Source: Microbacterium caowuchunii (GTDB lineage: Bacteria; Actinomycetota; Actinomycetes; Actinomycetales; Microbacteriaceae). From it: a stretch of DNA of 64,000 nt. Where the stretch lies: positions 62,001 through 126,000 of the forward strand of contig NZ_CP044231.1 in assembly GCF_008727755.1 (NCBI RefSeq), read 5' to 3'. Numbering within the stretch: the stretch's first letter is position 1; every line of letters starts with the position of its first letter. Positions 36,525-44,313 of the stretch are shown one piece after another. The position numbers and the translations under genes were made by a program. The notes beneath the pieces were generated by a model. That model was not told the origin of the DNA. It did not search any database and worked only from the letters and a program-made list of their open reading frames with translations.

Positions 36525-37160
36525 ATGAGCGAAATCCTTCCGGCGCCGGCAGGGGCCGCGGACGAGGATGCGGCGAGCCGCCGGCTCGGCGCCCGCATCC
36601 GCGAGCTGCGCACCGGGCGCGGCCTCACCCTCGTGCAGGTGGCCGCCGCCACGGGGCTGTCCCACCCCTTCCTCAGCCAGCTCGAACGCGGCCTCGCCCA
36701 GCCGAGCCTCGCGTCGTTGCGGCGCATCGCGGTGGCGCTGGAGACCAGCCCGATCGAGCTGATCGCCGCATCCGACGGGGATGCCGGGACCCCCGGTGCC
36801 GTGGAGGTCTCGCGGGCCGGAGAGGGGGCGCTGCCGGAGGGCTTCGCGTCCGGGGATGCCCGTCTGCTCGCGCACGGAGCGGCGGCCTTCCACCCCATGG
36901 AGGTCACCGCGGACGCGCTGGAACCCGGGGAGCTCTTCGTGCACGACGAGGAGGAGATCGTGTACGTGGTGGAGGGCGCCATCCGGGTCGATCTGGATGG
37001 CGCGGTGCACGACCTCGGCCCCGGCGACTCGATCTACTATCCGGGCGGCGTCTCGCACCGGTGGTGGTCGCGGGACGGGGAGGGTTACCGCCTCATCGTC
37101 GTGAAGAGCGCGGGTTCGCCCCGGGCCGGCCGGGTGCGCCCGGCGGAGGGAAGCGCATGA
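36525..37160 (+). CDS. XRE-family regulator with C-terminal cupin domain
   Basis: 211 residues from ATG 36525; a GTG at 36501 in the same frame is possible. Residues about 19-80 are a helix-turn-helix (RRLGARIRELRTGRGLTLVQVAAATGLSHPFLSQLERG). Residues about 135-200 are a cupin (LFVHDEEEIVYVVEGAIRVDLDG, then GDSIYYPGGVSHRW) expected to bind a small effector. This architecture is common in regulators of amine and heterocycle catabolism. Located between two deaminase-like genes and overlapping the second (ATGA). A paralogue lies at 46924-47568. Likely an autoregulator of this block. Confidence 0.88.
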   Translation: MSEILPAPAGAADEDAASRRLGARIRELRTGRGLTLVQVAAATGLSHPFLSQLERGLAQPSLASLRRIAVALETSPIELIAASDGDAGTPGAVEVSRAGEGALPEGFASGDARLLAHGAAAFHPMEVTADALEPGELFVHDEEEIVYVVEGAIRVDLDGAVHDLGPGDSIYYPGGVSHRWWSRDGEGYRLIVVKSAGSPRAGRVRPAEGSA

Positions 37161-38227
37161 TCTCGTACCAGGACTACCTGCAGCTGCTGCCGAAGACCGA
37201 GCTGCACTGCCATTTCGTGTCGACCATGAACGCCGCGACCTTCCTCGAGCTCGCCGGCAAGCACGGTGTCGCCCTGTGGGGATCCGATCCGGAGACGCTC
37301 TTCGACTTCGCGGATCTCGTCGACTTCCTGGTGGGATTCCGTGCCGCGCACGACGTGCTGCGTGATCCGGAGGACTTCGCCCGGGTCGCCTGGGAGGGCG
37401 TGCGGGACGCGGTGGCGCAGGGCAACCTCCGCTACCGGGAGTACTACGTCAACCCGCAGTACTTCGCCGCGCGCGGGGTGGAATACCTGGAGGTGATGGA
37501 GCCCATCATCGCCGGACTCCGCCGCGCTGAGCGGGATTTCGGGGTGGGCTTCGCGATCATCGCAGCGATCAACCGGCGTGACGACGCGGCATCCGCGGTG
37601 GAGATGGTGCGCCAGGTGATCGCGCATCCACTGCCGGAGGTCGTGGGGATCGGCCAGGACGATCTCACCCCGGAGAACACCGAGGATCCGACCCGCTTCG
37701 CCGCCGCCTACGAGCTCGCCGCGGCCCACGGGCTCAAGCGCACGGCGCACGTCGGCGAGACCGACGCCGCGACCTCGGATGCGGTGCGCCAGGCGATCGA
37801 GGTACTCGGGTGCGAGCGCCTCGACCACGGCTACCGGATCACGGACGATCCCGAGGTGGTCCAACTGGCCCGGGAGCGCGGGATCGCCTTCGCGACCACG
37901 CCGGTGTCGACCACGATCTGCTCGGACTGGGCGCTGGACGAGGCGCACCGCATCCGGGCGATGATCGACGCGGGGCTGATGGTCACGGTGTCGACCGACG
38001 ACGCCATGTTCTTCCGCACGGACCTCGGGCGCGAGTACCGGGAGGGGCTGTTCGCGATGGGCGTGGATGCGGCGACGGCGAAGCAGATCGCCCTGAACGG
38101 GATCACGGGCGCGTTCTGCGACGAGGCACGGAAGGACCGCCTGCGGGCGGAGTTCCGCGCTCAGTTCGCCGCCCTCGACGCCGTGCTGGCACCCGCCGAC
38201 TGGGCCTCCGCCGTTCCGGCGTCGTAA
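37157..38227 (+). CDS. Adenosine deaminase-like enzyme with intact catalytic site
   Basis: 356 residues, ATG 37157 overlapping the regulator stop. ADA-family metal site: HCH (H17, H19), AHVGE with H198 and E201, LDHGYRI with H224, and STDDAMF with D281/D282. All catalytic residues are present, unlike the gene at 35469. It could act on adenosine, methylthioadenosine or another amino-purine derivative. Its stop codon is immediately followed by the family-2 repeat (38226). Confidence 0.88.
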   Translation: MISYQDYLQLLPKTELHCHFVSTMNAATFLELAGKHGVALWGSDPETLFDFADLVDFLVGFRAAHDVLRDPEDFARVAWEGVRDAVAQGNLRYREYYVNPQYFAARGVEYLEVMEPIIAGLRRAERDFGVGFAIIAAINRRDDAASAVEMVRQVIAHPLPEVVGIGQDDLTPENTEDPTRFAAAYELAAAHGLKRTAHVGETDAATSDAVRQAIEVLGCERLDHGYRITDDPEVVQLARERGIAFATTPVSTTICSDWALDEAHRIRAMIDAGLMVTVSTDDAMFFRTDLGREYREGLFAMGVDAATAKQIALNGITGAFCDEARKDRLRAEFRAQFAALDAVLAPADWASAVPAS

Positions 38228-38289
38228 CTCCTGCGGTCCGCGGGCGGGAAGCGGCCCGCGGACGTAGCCGGGCCGGTTCTGCAGGAGTT
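38226..38289. repeat. Palindromic repeat, family 2, copy 5
   Basis: AACTCCTGC at 38226 overlaps the last two bases of the deaminase stop codon; the other end is GCAGGAGTT (38281-38289). The centre contains a further hairpin GTCCGCGGGC / GCCCGCGGAC. The string CGGTTCTGCAGGAGTTGTGT is shared with copy 6. Confidence 0.8.
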
Positions 38290-38443
38290 GTGTCGCCACG
38301 GCGGTCGAGACCGCCGAACCGGCCCTGCCACCGGCCGATCCGTCCCCGTCCCGGAATTCCACTCCGCCACCCCGGGGATTCCGCCCCGTCCCCGTCCCGG
38401 AATTCCACCGCGTGCCCCGCCGGGAACTCCGCTCCGTCGCCGT

Positions 38444-38506
38444 AACTCCTGCATTCCGCCCGTGTGAGGGGGGCCAGGCCGTGGCCGCACCGGTTCTGCA
38501 GGAGTT
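38444..38506. repeat. Palindromic repeat, family 2, copy 6
   Basis: Ends AACTCCTGCA (38444) and TGCAGGAGTT (to 38506). The flanking CCGGTTCTGCAGGAGTTG and CGCCACGG are shared with copy 5, suggesting duplication. Between the two copies CCCGTCCCGGAATTCCAC occurs twice as a direct repeat. Confidence 0.8.
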
Positions 38507-38518
38507 GTGTCGCCACGG

Positions 38519-38576
38519 TGGCCTGCACCGCCGCACGAACGGGATGCCGGTGGCCTGCACCGCCGCACGAACGGGA
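38519..38576. repeat. 26-bp direct repeat, two copies with 32-bp period
   Basis: TGGCCTGCACCGCCGCACGA plus ACGGGA is repeated exactly at 38519-38544 and 38551-38576, separated by 6 bp (TGCCGG). The region 38228-38622 holds no gene. Confidence 0.85.
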
Positions 38577-38606
38577 CCCTCACCGCACTCCGAGTCGCGG
38601 TGAGGG
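38577..38606 (-). terminator. Hairpin terminator after the GMC oxidoreductase gene
   Basis: Perfect arms CCCTCACCGC (38577-38586) and GCGGTGAGGG (38597-38606), 16 bp past the stop codon of the minus-strand oxidoreductase gene. A terminator for the block-3 operon. Confidence 0.7.
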
Positions 38607-38622
38607 CCCTCCGGGTCCAGGG

Positions 38623-40185
38623 TCAGGCGGCGGCGATCAGCTCCGCCGCCCGCTCGGCGATCGCGACGGTCGGCGCCTGCGTGTTGCAGGTCGGGATGCT
38701 GGGCATGACCGACGCGTCGGCGACCCACAGCCCCTCCAGCCCGTGGACCTTCAGCCCCGGGTCGACGACCGCGAGCTCGTCGGTCCCGATCCGGGCGGTG
38801 CCGGAGCAGTGGAAGAACGTGCCGATGTTCTGACGTACGAACTGCGTCTTCTCCTCCCGCGAGAGTCCGCGGACGGGCGTGATCGGCCCCTCGGCGAGCT
38901 CGGCGTAGGCGGATGCGGCGACGAGATCCTGCACCGTATCGACCGCCTCGACCATGGTGGCGAGGTCGGTCGGGTCGGCCAGGTAGTTCGGGTGGAAGTC
39001 CGCCGCTGCATCCGGGTCTGCGGACCGCACGCGCACCCAGCCGACGCTGCGGGACCGGTACAGCCCCGGCACGAGCGCGAACACGCGGTTGCCGGACAGG
39101 TCGTGCGCCGCGTGCAGCGTCTCGTCCCCGCGGGACCCGTGCGCGACCACCGTGTGCATGTCCGGTCCGGAGGCCGCGTAGGAGCTGCGCCAGTTCAGCA
39201 TCGCGCCCCCGCCGTTGCCGATCACCGGGCCGAGGTCCGCTCGGGCGCGGAAGTTCATCCCCAGGATCAGCGGATGGTCCTGGAAGTTCTCGCCGACACC
39301 GGGCAACGCGTGCACCGGCCGGATGTCGGCGGCGGAGAGGCGGGCGGGGTCGCCGATGCCGGACAGCTGCAGGAGCCGGGGCGTGTCCAGTGCGCCGGCG
39401 GTCAGCACGACGCGCGCGGCGGAGGTCGTCACGAGCTCCCCGCCGACGACGTGCCGGATGCCGGTCACGACTCCGGCCGAGAGGACGAGCGCGTGCACGC
39501 GGCTGTCCACCACGACGTCGAGGTTCGGCCGGGCGAGGGCGGGTTCGAGGTATCCGCGGGCGGTGCTCCAGCGCTCGAACGAGCCGTCCGCGCCGACGAT
39601 CGCGTTGTAGTCCGCGTAGACGGCGCCCTCGTTGTCGGCGCCGTTGGCGTCGTCGATCACGGGCAGGCCACGATCGGCGGATGCGGCGATCAGCGCGTGC
39701 GCGATGGGGTGCACGTCGGCGAGGGGCCCGACCCGCATCGGGCCGTCGGTGCCGCGGAACGCGGGGTCACCGCCCGCCCGCGTCTCGGACCGGCGGAAGA
39801 AGGGGAGCAGGTCGTCGAAGCCCCACCCGGTTGCTCCGGCATCCGCCCACGCGTCGTAGTCGGCGCGGTTGCCGCGGTACCAGAGCATCGCATTCGTGGA
39901 GGAGCTGCCGCCGAGAACCTTGCCGCGGGGCATCGCGAGCGCGCGGCCGAGCACGTGCTCGGTGGGGGTGGATCGGTAGCCGTGGTCGTAGGGCCCGCCG
40001 ATCAGGGCGTCCCAGTGTGCGGCGTCGAGCACCTCGCGGACGCCCCGGTGGTCGGGTCCGGCCTCGACGAGCAGCACCCGGGCGTCCGGGTCCTCGGACA
40101 GACGCGCGGCCAGCACGCAGCCGGCCGCGCCGCCGCCCACGACCAGGTAGTCGTAGGCGGCGGCGGGGGAGGGGACGACGGGCAT
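38623..40185 (-). CDS. GMC family oxidoreductase
   Basis: 520 residues from ATG 40185. FAD-binding GGGAAGCVLAARLSE (17-31), MPRGKVLGGSSSTNAMLWYRGN in the N-terminal family signature, GALDTPRLLQLSGIGD in the second signature, and FHCSGTARIG near 462-471 with the catalytic His of the C-terminal active site. GMC enzymes oxidise alcohols (choline, glucose, side-chain alcohols) to aldehydes or ketones. It is the last gene of the minus-strand operon and overlaps the ThDP subunit by 1 nt (TGATG). With the aldehyde dehydrogenase, the pair could oxidise an alcohol made by the pathway. Confidence 0.92.
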   Translation of the reverse strand: MPVVPSPAAAYDYLVVGGGAAGCVLAARLSEDPDARVLLVEAGPDHRGVREVLDAAHWDALIGGPYDHGYRSTPTEHVLGRALAMPRGKVLGGSSSTNAMLWYRGNRADYDAWADAGATGWGFDDLLPFFRRSETRAGGDPAFRGTDGPMRVGPLADVHPIAHALIAASADRGLPVIDDANGADNEGAVYADYNAIVGADGSFERWSTARGYLEPALARPNLDVVVDSRVHALVLSAGVVTGIRHVVGGELVTTSAARVVLTAGALDTPRLLQLSGIGDPARLSAADIRPVHALPGVGENFQDHPLILGMNFRARADLGPVIGNGGGAMLNWRSSYAASGPDMHTVVAHGSRGDETLHAAHDLSGNRVFALVPGLYRSRSVGWVRVRSADPDAAADFHPNYLADPTDLATMVEAVDTVQDLVAASAYAELAEGPITPVRGLSREEKTQFVRQNIGTFFHCSGTARIGTDELAVVDPGLKVHGLEGLWVADASVMPSIPTCNTQAPTVAIAERAAELIAAA

Positions 40186-40802
40186 CAGTTGTGCTCGCTC
40201 GGTCCCATGATGGTGATGCCCTCGATCGACTCGACGTGCCGGACGAAGACGTACTTGTCCTCCCGGCCGTCCGAGTGCTTGCGCGTGATCCCCGGCTCCA
40301 GGATGCCGTCGGTCTTGGCGACGAGCACGTAGGGCTCCTCGGCGGCCAGGCCTGCTTCGCAGTGCCGATCGAAGTCCTCGAGGGTGGTCGCGGTGTACGC
40401 GTGGGTGATGCCGGCGCCGCGGGCGATGCCGGCGAGGTCGACGCGACCCTGCTGGGTGTGGGTGCGGGGGCCGCCGATCGACTGGTAGCACTCGTTGTCC
40501 CACACCACGATGAACAGGTTCTTCGGCTGCTCGTTCGAGACGGTGGCGAGCGCGCCCAGGTTGAACAACAGGCCGCCGTCGGTGTCCAGGGACACGACCT
40601 GACGGTGCGGCAGGCCCACCGCGAGCCCGAAGGCCTCCGGGGTCACGCAGCCGAGCTGCTGCTGGAACAGGCTCGCCTCGCGCATGTGCGGAGCCGCGTT
40701 GTACCACTCGTCCACCGCTCCGCCGAGCGAGAGGATCACCAGGGCGTCGTCGGTCAGGCGTGCACCGAGCAGCTTCATGCATTCATAACGGCTCATGCTC
40801 AT
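40185..40802 (-). CDS. Thiamine diphosphate-dependent decarboxylase, C-terminal (TPP-binding) subunit
   Basis: 205 residues, ATG 40802. Similar to the beta subunit of sulfopyruvate decarboxylase and to the C-terminal half of phosphonopyruvate decarboxylase. The ThDP/Mg motif is DTDGGLLFNLGALATVSNEQ with the later Asn in WDNECYQ. It overlaps the alpha subunit gene by 4 nt (ATGA) and the GMC gene by 1 nt. The pair would decarboxylate a 2-oxo acid to an aldehyde, which the aldehyde dehydrogenase of the operon could then oxidise. Confidence 0.88.
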   Translation of the reverse strand: MSMSRYECMKLLGARLTDDALVILSLGGAVDEWYNAAPHMREASLFQQQLGCVTPEAFGLAVGLPHRQVVSLDTDGGLLFNLGALATVSNEQPKNLFIVVWDNECYQSIGGPRTHTQQGRVDLAGIARGAGITHAYTATTLEDFDRHCEAGLAAEEPYVLVAKTDGILEPGITRKHSDGREDKYVFVRHVESIEGITIMGPSEHN

Positions 40803-41299
40803 CGCACGATCCCCCCTCCGAGGACGACAGCGGCGTGGTAGTAGGACGAGTAGGCGGTCTCGTAGGCGTTGACGATGGCCTGCTCGATCTGGTCGACCTC
40901 GTGCACGATCGTGTACGGGGTGCGCAGGGTCTGCAGCAGCGGCTCCATGGTGACCCCGTGCGGGATGGCCCACCAGTTGTTCTCGCCCATCTCGCCGCGG
41001 TAGCTCATGATCATGACGACCGGGATGCCGGCACCGAGGCCGAGCCGGGCGAGGTGCTCGGTCGCGGCACGCAGACCGGAGTTCTCCATCACCAGGACGG
41101 CGCGCTTGCCGGAGAGGAAGACGCCGCCGGCGAGGGCCGCGCCCTCGCCCTCGTTGGTCACCGGGATGGTGCGGATGTCGGCATCCGCATCCAGGGCCGG
41201 GTACAGCTCCTTCAGCAGTGAGTCGGGGAGGTAGGTGGCGACGCTGACCCCGGCCTTCTTCAGGCCGCGGATCACCGCCTCGACGGCATCGGCTCTCAT
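40799..41299 (-). CDS. Thiamine diphosphate-dependent decarboxylase, N-terminal (PYR) subunit
   Basis: 166 residues from ATG 41299, with a clear AAGGAG ribosome site. Resembles the ComD-like alpha subunit of sulfopyruvate decarboxylase: VSVATYLPDSLLKELYP, VTNEGEGAALAGGVFLSGKRAVLVMENSG (the Glu that activates ThDP is in NEGEG), then MIMSYRGEMGENNWWAIPHG. The two-subunit form is uncommon in bacteria outside sulfonate metabolism, which makes a 2-oxo acid with a large side chain a possible substrate. A long hairpin lies 38 bp upstream. Confidence 0.88.
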   Translation of the reverse strand: MRADAVEAVIRGLKKAGVSVATYLPDSLLKELYPALDADADIRTIPVTNEGEGAALAGGVFLSGKRAVLVMENSGLRAATEHLARLGLGAGIPVVMIMSYRGEMGENNWWAIPHGVTMEPLLQTLRTPYTIVHEVDQIEQAIVNAYETAYSSYYHAAVVLGGGIVR

Positions 41300-41336
41300 G
41301 GTGTCTCCTTGTCGTGCTCTCTCGTGTCTGATGTCT

Positions 41337-41398
41337 GTCGACTCGCCAGGAAATGCGGATGCGGCGGTCCCGACACCCGCATTTCCTGGCTAGTCGAC
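41337..41398. terminator. Long hairpin between the LLM monooxygenase and decarboxylase genes
   Basis: Arms of 22 bp with one mismatch (start GTCGACTCGCCAGG at 41337; end CCTGGCTAGTCGAC to 41398) around an 18-nt loop. It overlaps the TAG stop codon (41390-41392) of the monooxygenase gene. Could reduce read-through to the three downstream genes or stabilise the upstream mRNA. Confidence 0.75.
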
Positions 41399-42778
41399 CG
41401 GGGTGTGGGGGGAGGCGCTCGCGGTGAGGCGGTGGGCGCGGTGCGTGGCGGCCAGACGCGGGGTGCCGCTGATGTGCTCGCGGAGCGTCGACCCCTCGGG
41501 GGTGCCGACCCGGCCGCGGCCGGCCAGCACGGGCACGACGAGCTCGATGAACGCGCGGTAGGCGGCGGGGCCGCCGAACGTCGGTTCCAGCATGATCCCG
41601 TCGATACCCGAGCCGTCGATGATCGCCTCGATCTCGTCGGCCACCTCCTCCGGCGTACCGGTCACCTGGAACCCGCGGATCGCCTTCGTGCGGAACTGAT
41701 CCAGGATGTCGCCGACCCTCATCTCCGGGTCCTGCCGGGCGTAGCGCTGGATGAGCGTCTGTCCGAGGTCCGTGGTGAGGTCGACGACCCGGGTCTCCGG
41801 GTCCAGCCCGGTGAGGTCGAGGCCGGTGATCCCGGCGAACATGACGGCGGCGTCGTCCCGGCCGAGCAGCTCCTCGTACTCGGCGCGGAGGGCCTCCGCC
41901 CCGGCGCGGGTGGGCGCGACCGTCACGGTCATCCCGGTGACCACGGCGATGTCCTCGGGGTGGCGGCCGTTGCGGACCGCCTGGTCCCGGATGTCGTGGA
42001 CGTGCGCCGCCGCACTCTCGATCGTCTGCCCCTGGATGAATACGGCCTCGGCGTTCCGCGCCGCGTACGCCCGGCCGCGGTCGGACGTTCCGGCCTGGAA
42101 GAGCACGGGGGTGCGCTGCGGGGTCGGGGGCACGGCGAAGATCCCCTGGGAACGCTGGTAGGCATCGTCGACCTCGACCCGGTGCAGCTTCGCCGGGTCG
42201 GCGTACACCCGCCGGGCGCGGTCGCGCACCTCGGCGTCGTCGTCCCAGCTGTGCTCCCAGTACCGCAGGCAGGTGTCCAGGAACGAGTCCGCCGCATCGT
42301 ATTTGCCGTCGTGCGAGAGCTTCTCGGTGACGCCGAACAGCTCATCGGTCGTCGCCTGGGAGCTGCCGGTGACGACGTTCCAGCCGATGCGTCCCTGCGT
42401 GAAGCGGTCGAGACTCGCGAAGCGGCGGGCGGTGGCGTACGGGCGCTCCACGGTGGTGGGGGAGGTCACGACGAAGCCGAGGTTGTCGGTCGCCCGGGCC
42501 AGCGCGGTGATCGCGAGCATCGGGTCGAGCGCCGGGAACTGGATGCCGTGGGCGGCGACCTCTTCGGGCATGCGCCCGCCGAGGGTGGCGTAGCCGTAGG
42601 TGTCGGCGAAGAACAGGAAGTCGAAGCCCGCCGCATCCAGCTCCTGAGCCAGCTCCACCCAGTAGTCCAGGCGGTCCCAGTCGTCGCCGCGGCCCTCGGG
42701 GTGCGTCCACGTCGGCATCCCGTTGGAGGGGTTCATCATCTCGAAGACCCCGAGTCGGATCCGCTTCTTCTCGTTCAT
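41390..42778 (-). CDS. LLM-class FMN-dependent monooxygenase (NtaA/SnaA/DszA type)
   Basis: 462 residues, ATG 42778 overlapping the ALDH stop codon by 4 nt. Luciferase-like fold: LGVFEMMNPSNGMPTWTHPEGRGDDW at the N-terminus, FDFLFFADTYG (about 53-63), LGFVVTSPTTVERPYATARRFASLDRFTQGRIGWNVVTGSSQ (about 100-143), PVLFQAGTSDRGRAYAARNAEAVFIQGQT (about 215-243). This FMNH2-using branch cleaves C-N or C-S bonds in heterocycles and chelators (nitrilotriacetate, dibenzothiophene, pristinamycin precursors). RutA is a more distant relative, so pyrimidine ring opening is only a possibility. A flavin reductase gene was not found in the window. Confidence 0.9.
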   Translation of the reverse strand: MNEKKRIRLGVFEMMNPSNGMPTWTHPEGRGDDWDRLDYWVELAQELDAAGFDFLFFADTYGYATLGGRMPEEVAAHGIQFPALDPMLAITALARATDNLGFVVTSPTTVERPYATARRFASLDRFTQGRIGWNVVTGSSQATTDELFGVTEKLSHDGKYDAADSFLDTCLRYWEHSWDDDAEVRDRARRVYADPAKLHRVEVDDAYQRSQGIFAVPPTPQRTPVLFQAGTSDRGRAYAARNAEAVFIQGQTIESAAAHVHDIRDQAVRNGRHPEDIAVVTGMTVTVAPTRAGAEALRAEYEELLGRDDAAVMFAGITGLDLTGLDPETRVVDLTTDLGQTLIQRYARQDPEMRVGDILDQFRTKAIRGFQVTGTPEEVADEIEAIIDGSGIDGIMLEPTFGGPAAYRAFIELVVPVLAGRGRVGTPEGSTLREHISGTPRLAATHRAHRLTASASPHTPVD

Positions 42779-44280
42779 ACGACCATCACCACGCTCTTCG
42801 TCTCCAGGTAGTTCTCGAGGCCCTGCGCCCCGTTCTCGTAGCCCCATCCGGACTCCTTGTGGCCGCCCTTGGGCAGTTCGGGGCCGAGGAAGGAGTGGCA
42901 GTTCACCCACACCGTGCCCGCCTGCAGCCGGGCGGCGATCCGGTGCCCGTTGCTCAGGCCCTCGGTCCACACGCTCGCGGCCAGGCCGTAGTCGCTGTCG
43001 TTGGCCCAGCCGACGACCTCGTCCACGTCGTCGAAGGGTGTGACGACCGCGACCGGGCCGAAGATCTCCTCGCGCATGAGGCGCATGTCCGCGGTCACGT
43101 CGGTGAGCACGGTGGGCGTGTAGAAGGTGCCGTTCGCGCCGTCGCGCTCGCCGCCGGTGACGACGGTGACGCCCTCGGCCACCCCCTCGTCGACGAACGC
43201 GGCGACGCGCTCCGCCTGTGCGGTGCTCACGAGCGGGCCGAGGTCCGTGGCGGCGGCGAGTCCGTGCCCCATCCGCAGGCTCCGGCCGGCGTCGGCCATG
43301 CCCGCCACCACCGCGTCGTAGACGTCCCGGTGGGCGTAGATGCGAGCGCTGGCGACACAGACCTGGCCGCCATTGTCGAAGATGCCCCGGGAGACGCCCT
43401 CGATCGCGGCCGGCAGGTCCGCATCCGGCATGATGATCGACGGCGACTTGCCGCCGAGCTCGAGGGTCAGCCGGGCGAGCCGGGAGGATGCGGTCTGCAC
43501 GAGGCGCTTGCCGACAGCCGTGGATCCGGTGAACGCGATCTTGGCCACACCGTGGTGCTCGACGAGGGCCTGTCCCGCCTCGGTCCCGTAGCCGGTGACG
43601 ATGTTGACGACGCCTTCGGGGACGCCCGCCTCCTGGAGGAGCCGCCCGAGGTACAGGGCGGTCAGGGACGTGTTCTCGGCCGGCTTCAGCACGAGGGTGC
43701 AGCCGGCGGCCAGGGCCGGTGCGAGCTTCATCGCGGTCATCACCATGGGCGAGTTCCACGGCACGATCGCCGCCACCACGCCCACGGGTTCCCGCCGTGT
43801 GTAGGCGAAGACCTCTTTCCCCTCGGGGGTGCGGGAGAGGGATGTGGGGATGGTCTCGCCGAGGATCTTGGTGGGCCAGCCGGCGTAGTAGCGGAACTGG
43901 TTGATGGCGGCCGGGATCTCCCCGAACCGGGACGTGCGCAGGCTCTTGCCCTGGTCCAGGGTCTCGAGCTCGGCCAGGGCGTCGAGGTGCTCCTCCATGA
44001 GGTCGGCGATGCGCCAGAGGAGGCGGGATCGGTCGGCCGGCCGCATCCGGGCCCAGCCGTCGAGCGCGTAGCCCGCAGCGGTCACGGCGCGGTCGACGTC
44101 GGCGGCGGATCCGCGCGCGACCCGGGCGAGCTCCTCGCCGGTCGCGGGGTCGAGCGATGCGAAGTCGGCTCCGTCCGCGGACGGGGCCCAGCGGCCGCCG
44201 ATCAGGTGGCGCCCGGGGTCGTCGGCGAGGAAACGGAGGACCCGTTCGCTCAGCTGCCCGCGCTCGGTGTGGATGGTCAT
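42775..44280 (-). CDS. Aldehyde dehydrogenase (NAD(P)+)
   Basis: 501 residues, ATG 44280. Catalytic Cys308 in NGGQVCVAS and Glu275 in LELGGKSP, cofactor motif FTGSTAVGKR (250-259), and the N-terminal PWNSPM. Resembles betaine-aldehyde or gamma-aminobutyraldehyde dehydrogenases. In the operon it is placed to oxidise an aldehyde, either from the ThDP decarboxylase or the GMC oxidase. Confidence 0.95.
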   Translation of the reverse strand: MTIHTERGQLSERVLRFLADDPGRHLIGGRWAPSADGADFASLDPATGEELARVARGSAADVDRAVTAAGYALDGWARMRPADRSRLLWRIADLMEEHLDALAELETLDQGKSLRTSRFGEIPAAINQFRYYAGWPTKILGETIPTSLSRTPEGKEVFAYTRREPVGVVAAIVPWNSPMVMTAMKLAPALAAGCTLVLKPAENTSLTALYLGRLLQEAGVPEGVVNIVTGYGTEAGQALVEHHGVAKIAFTGSTAVGKRLVQTASSRLARLTLELGGKSPSIIMPDADLPAAIEGVSRGIFDNGGQVCVASARIYAHRDVYDAVVAGMADAGRSLRMGHGLAAATDLGPLVSTAQAERVAAFVDEGVAEGVTVVTGGERDGANGTFYTPTVLTDVTADMRLMREEIFGPVAVVTPFDDVDEVVGWANDSDYGLAASVWTEGLSNGHRIAARLQAGTVWVNCHSFLGPELPKGGHKESGWGYENGAQGLENYLETKSVVMVV

Positions 44281-44313
44281 GTCAGCCTCTCGGTGTGATG
44301 TCGGGGCGGGCGG

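Noticed and set aside
41390..42778. RutA-type pyrimidine monooxygenase
   Set aside because: The protein is longer and carries the NtaA/SnaA/DszA-style N-terminus; no rutB-F genes accompany it.
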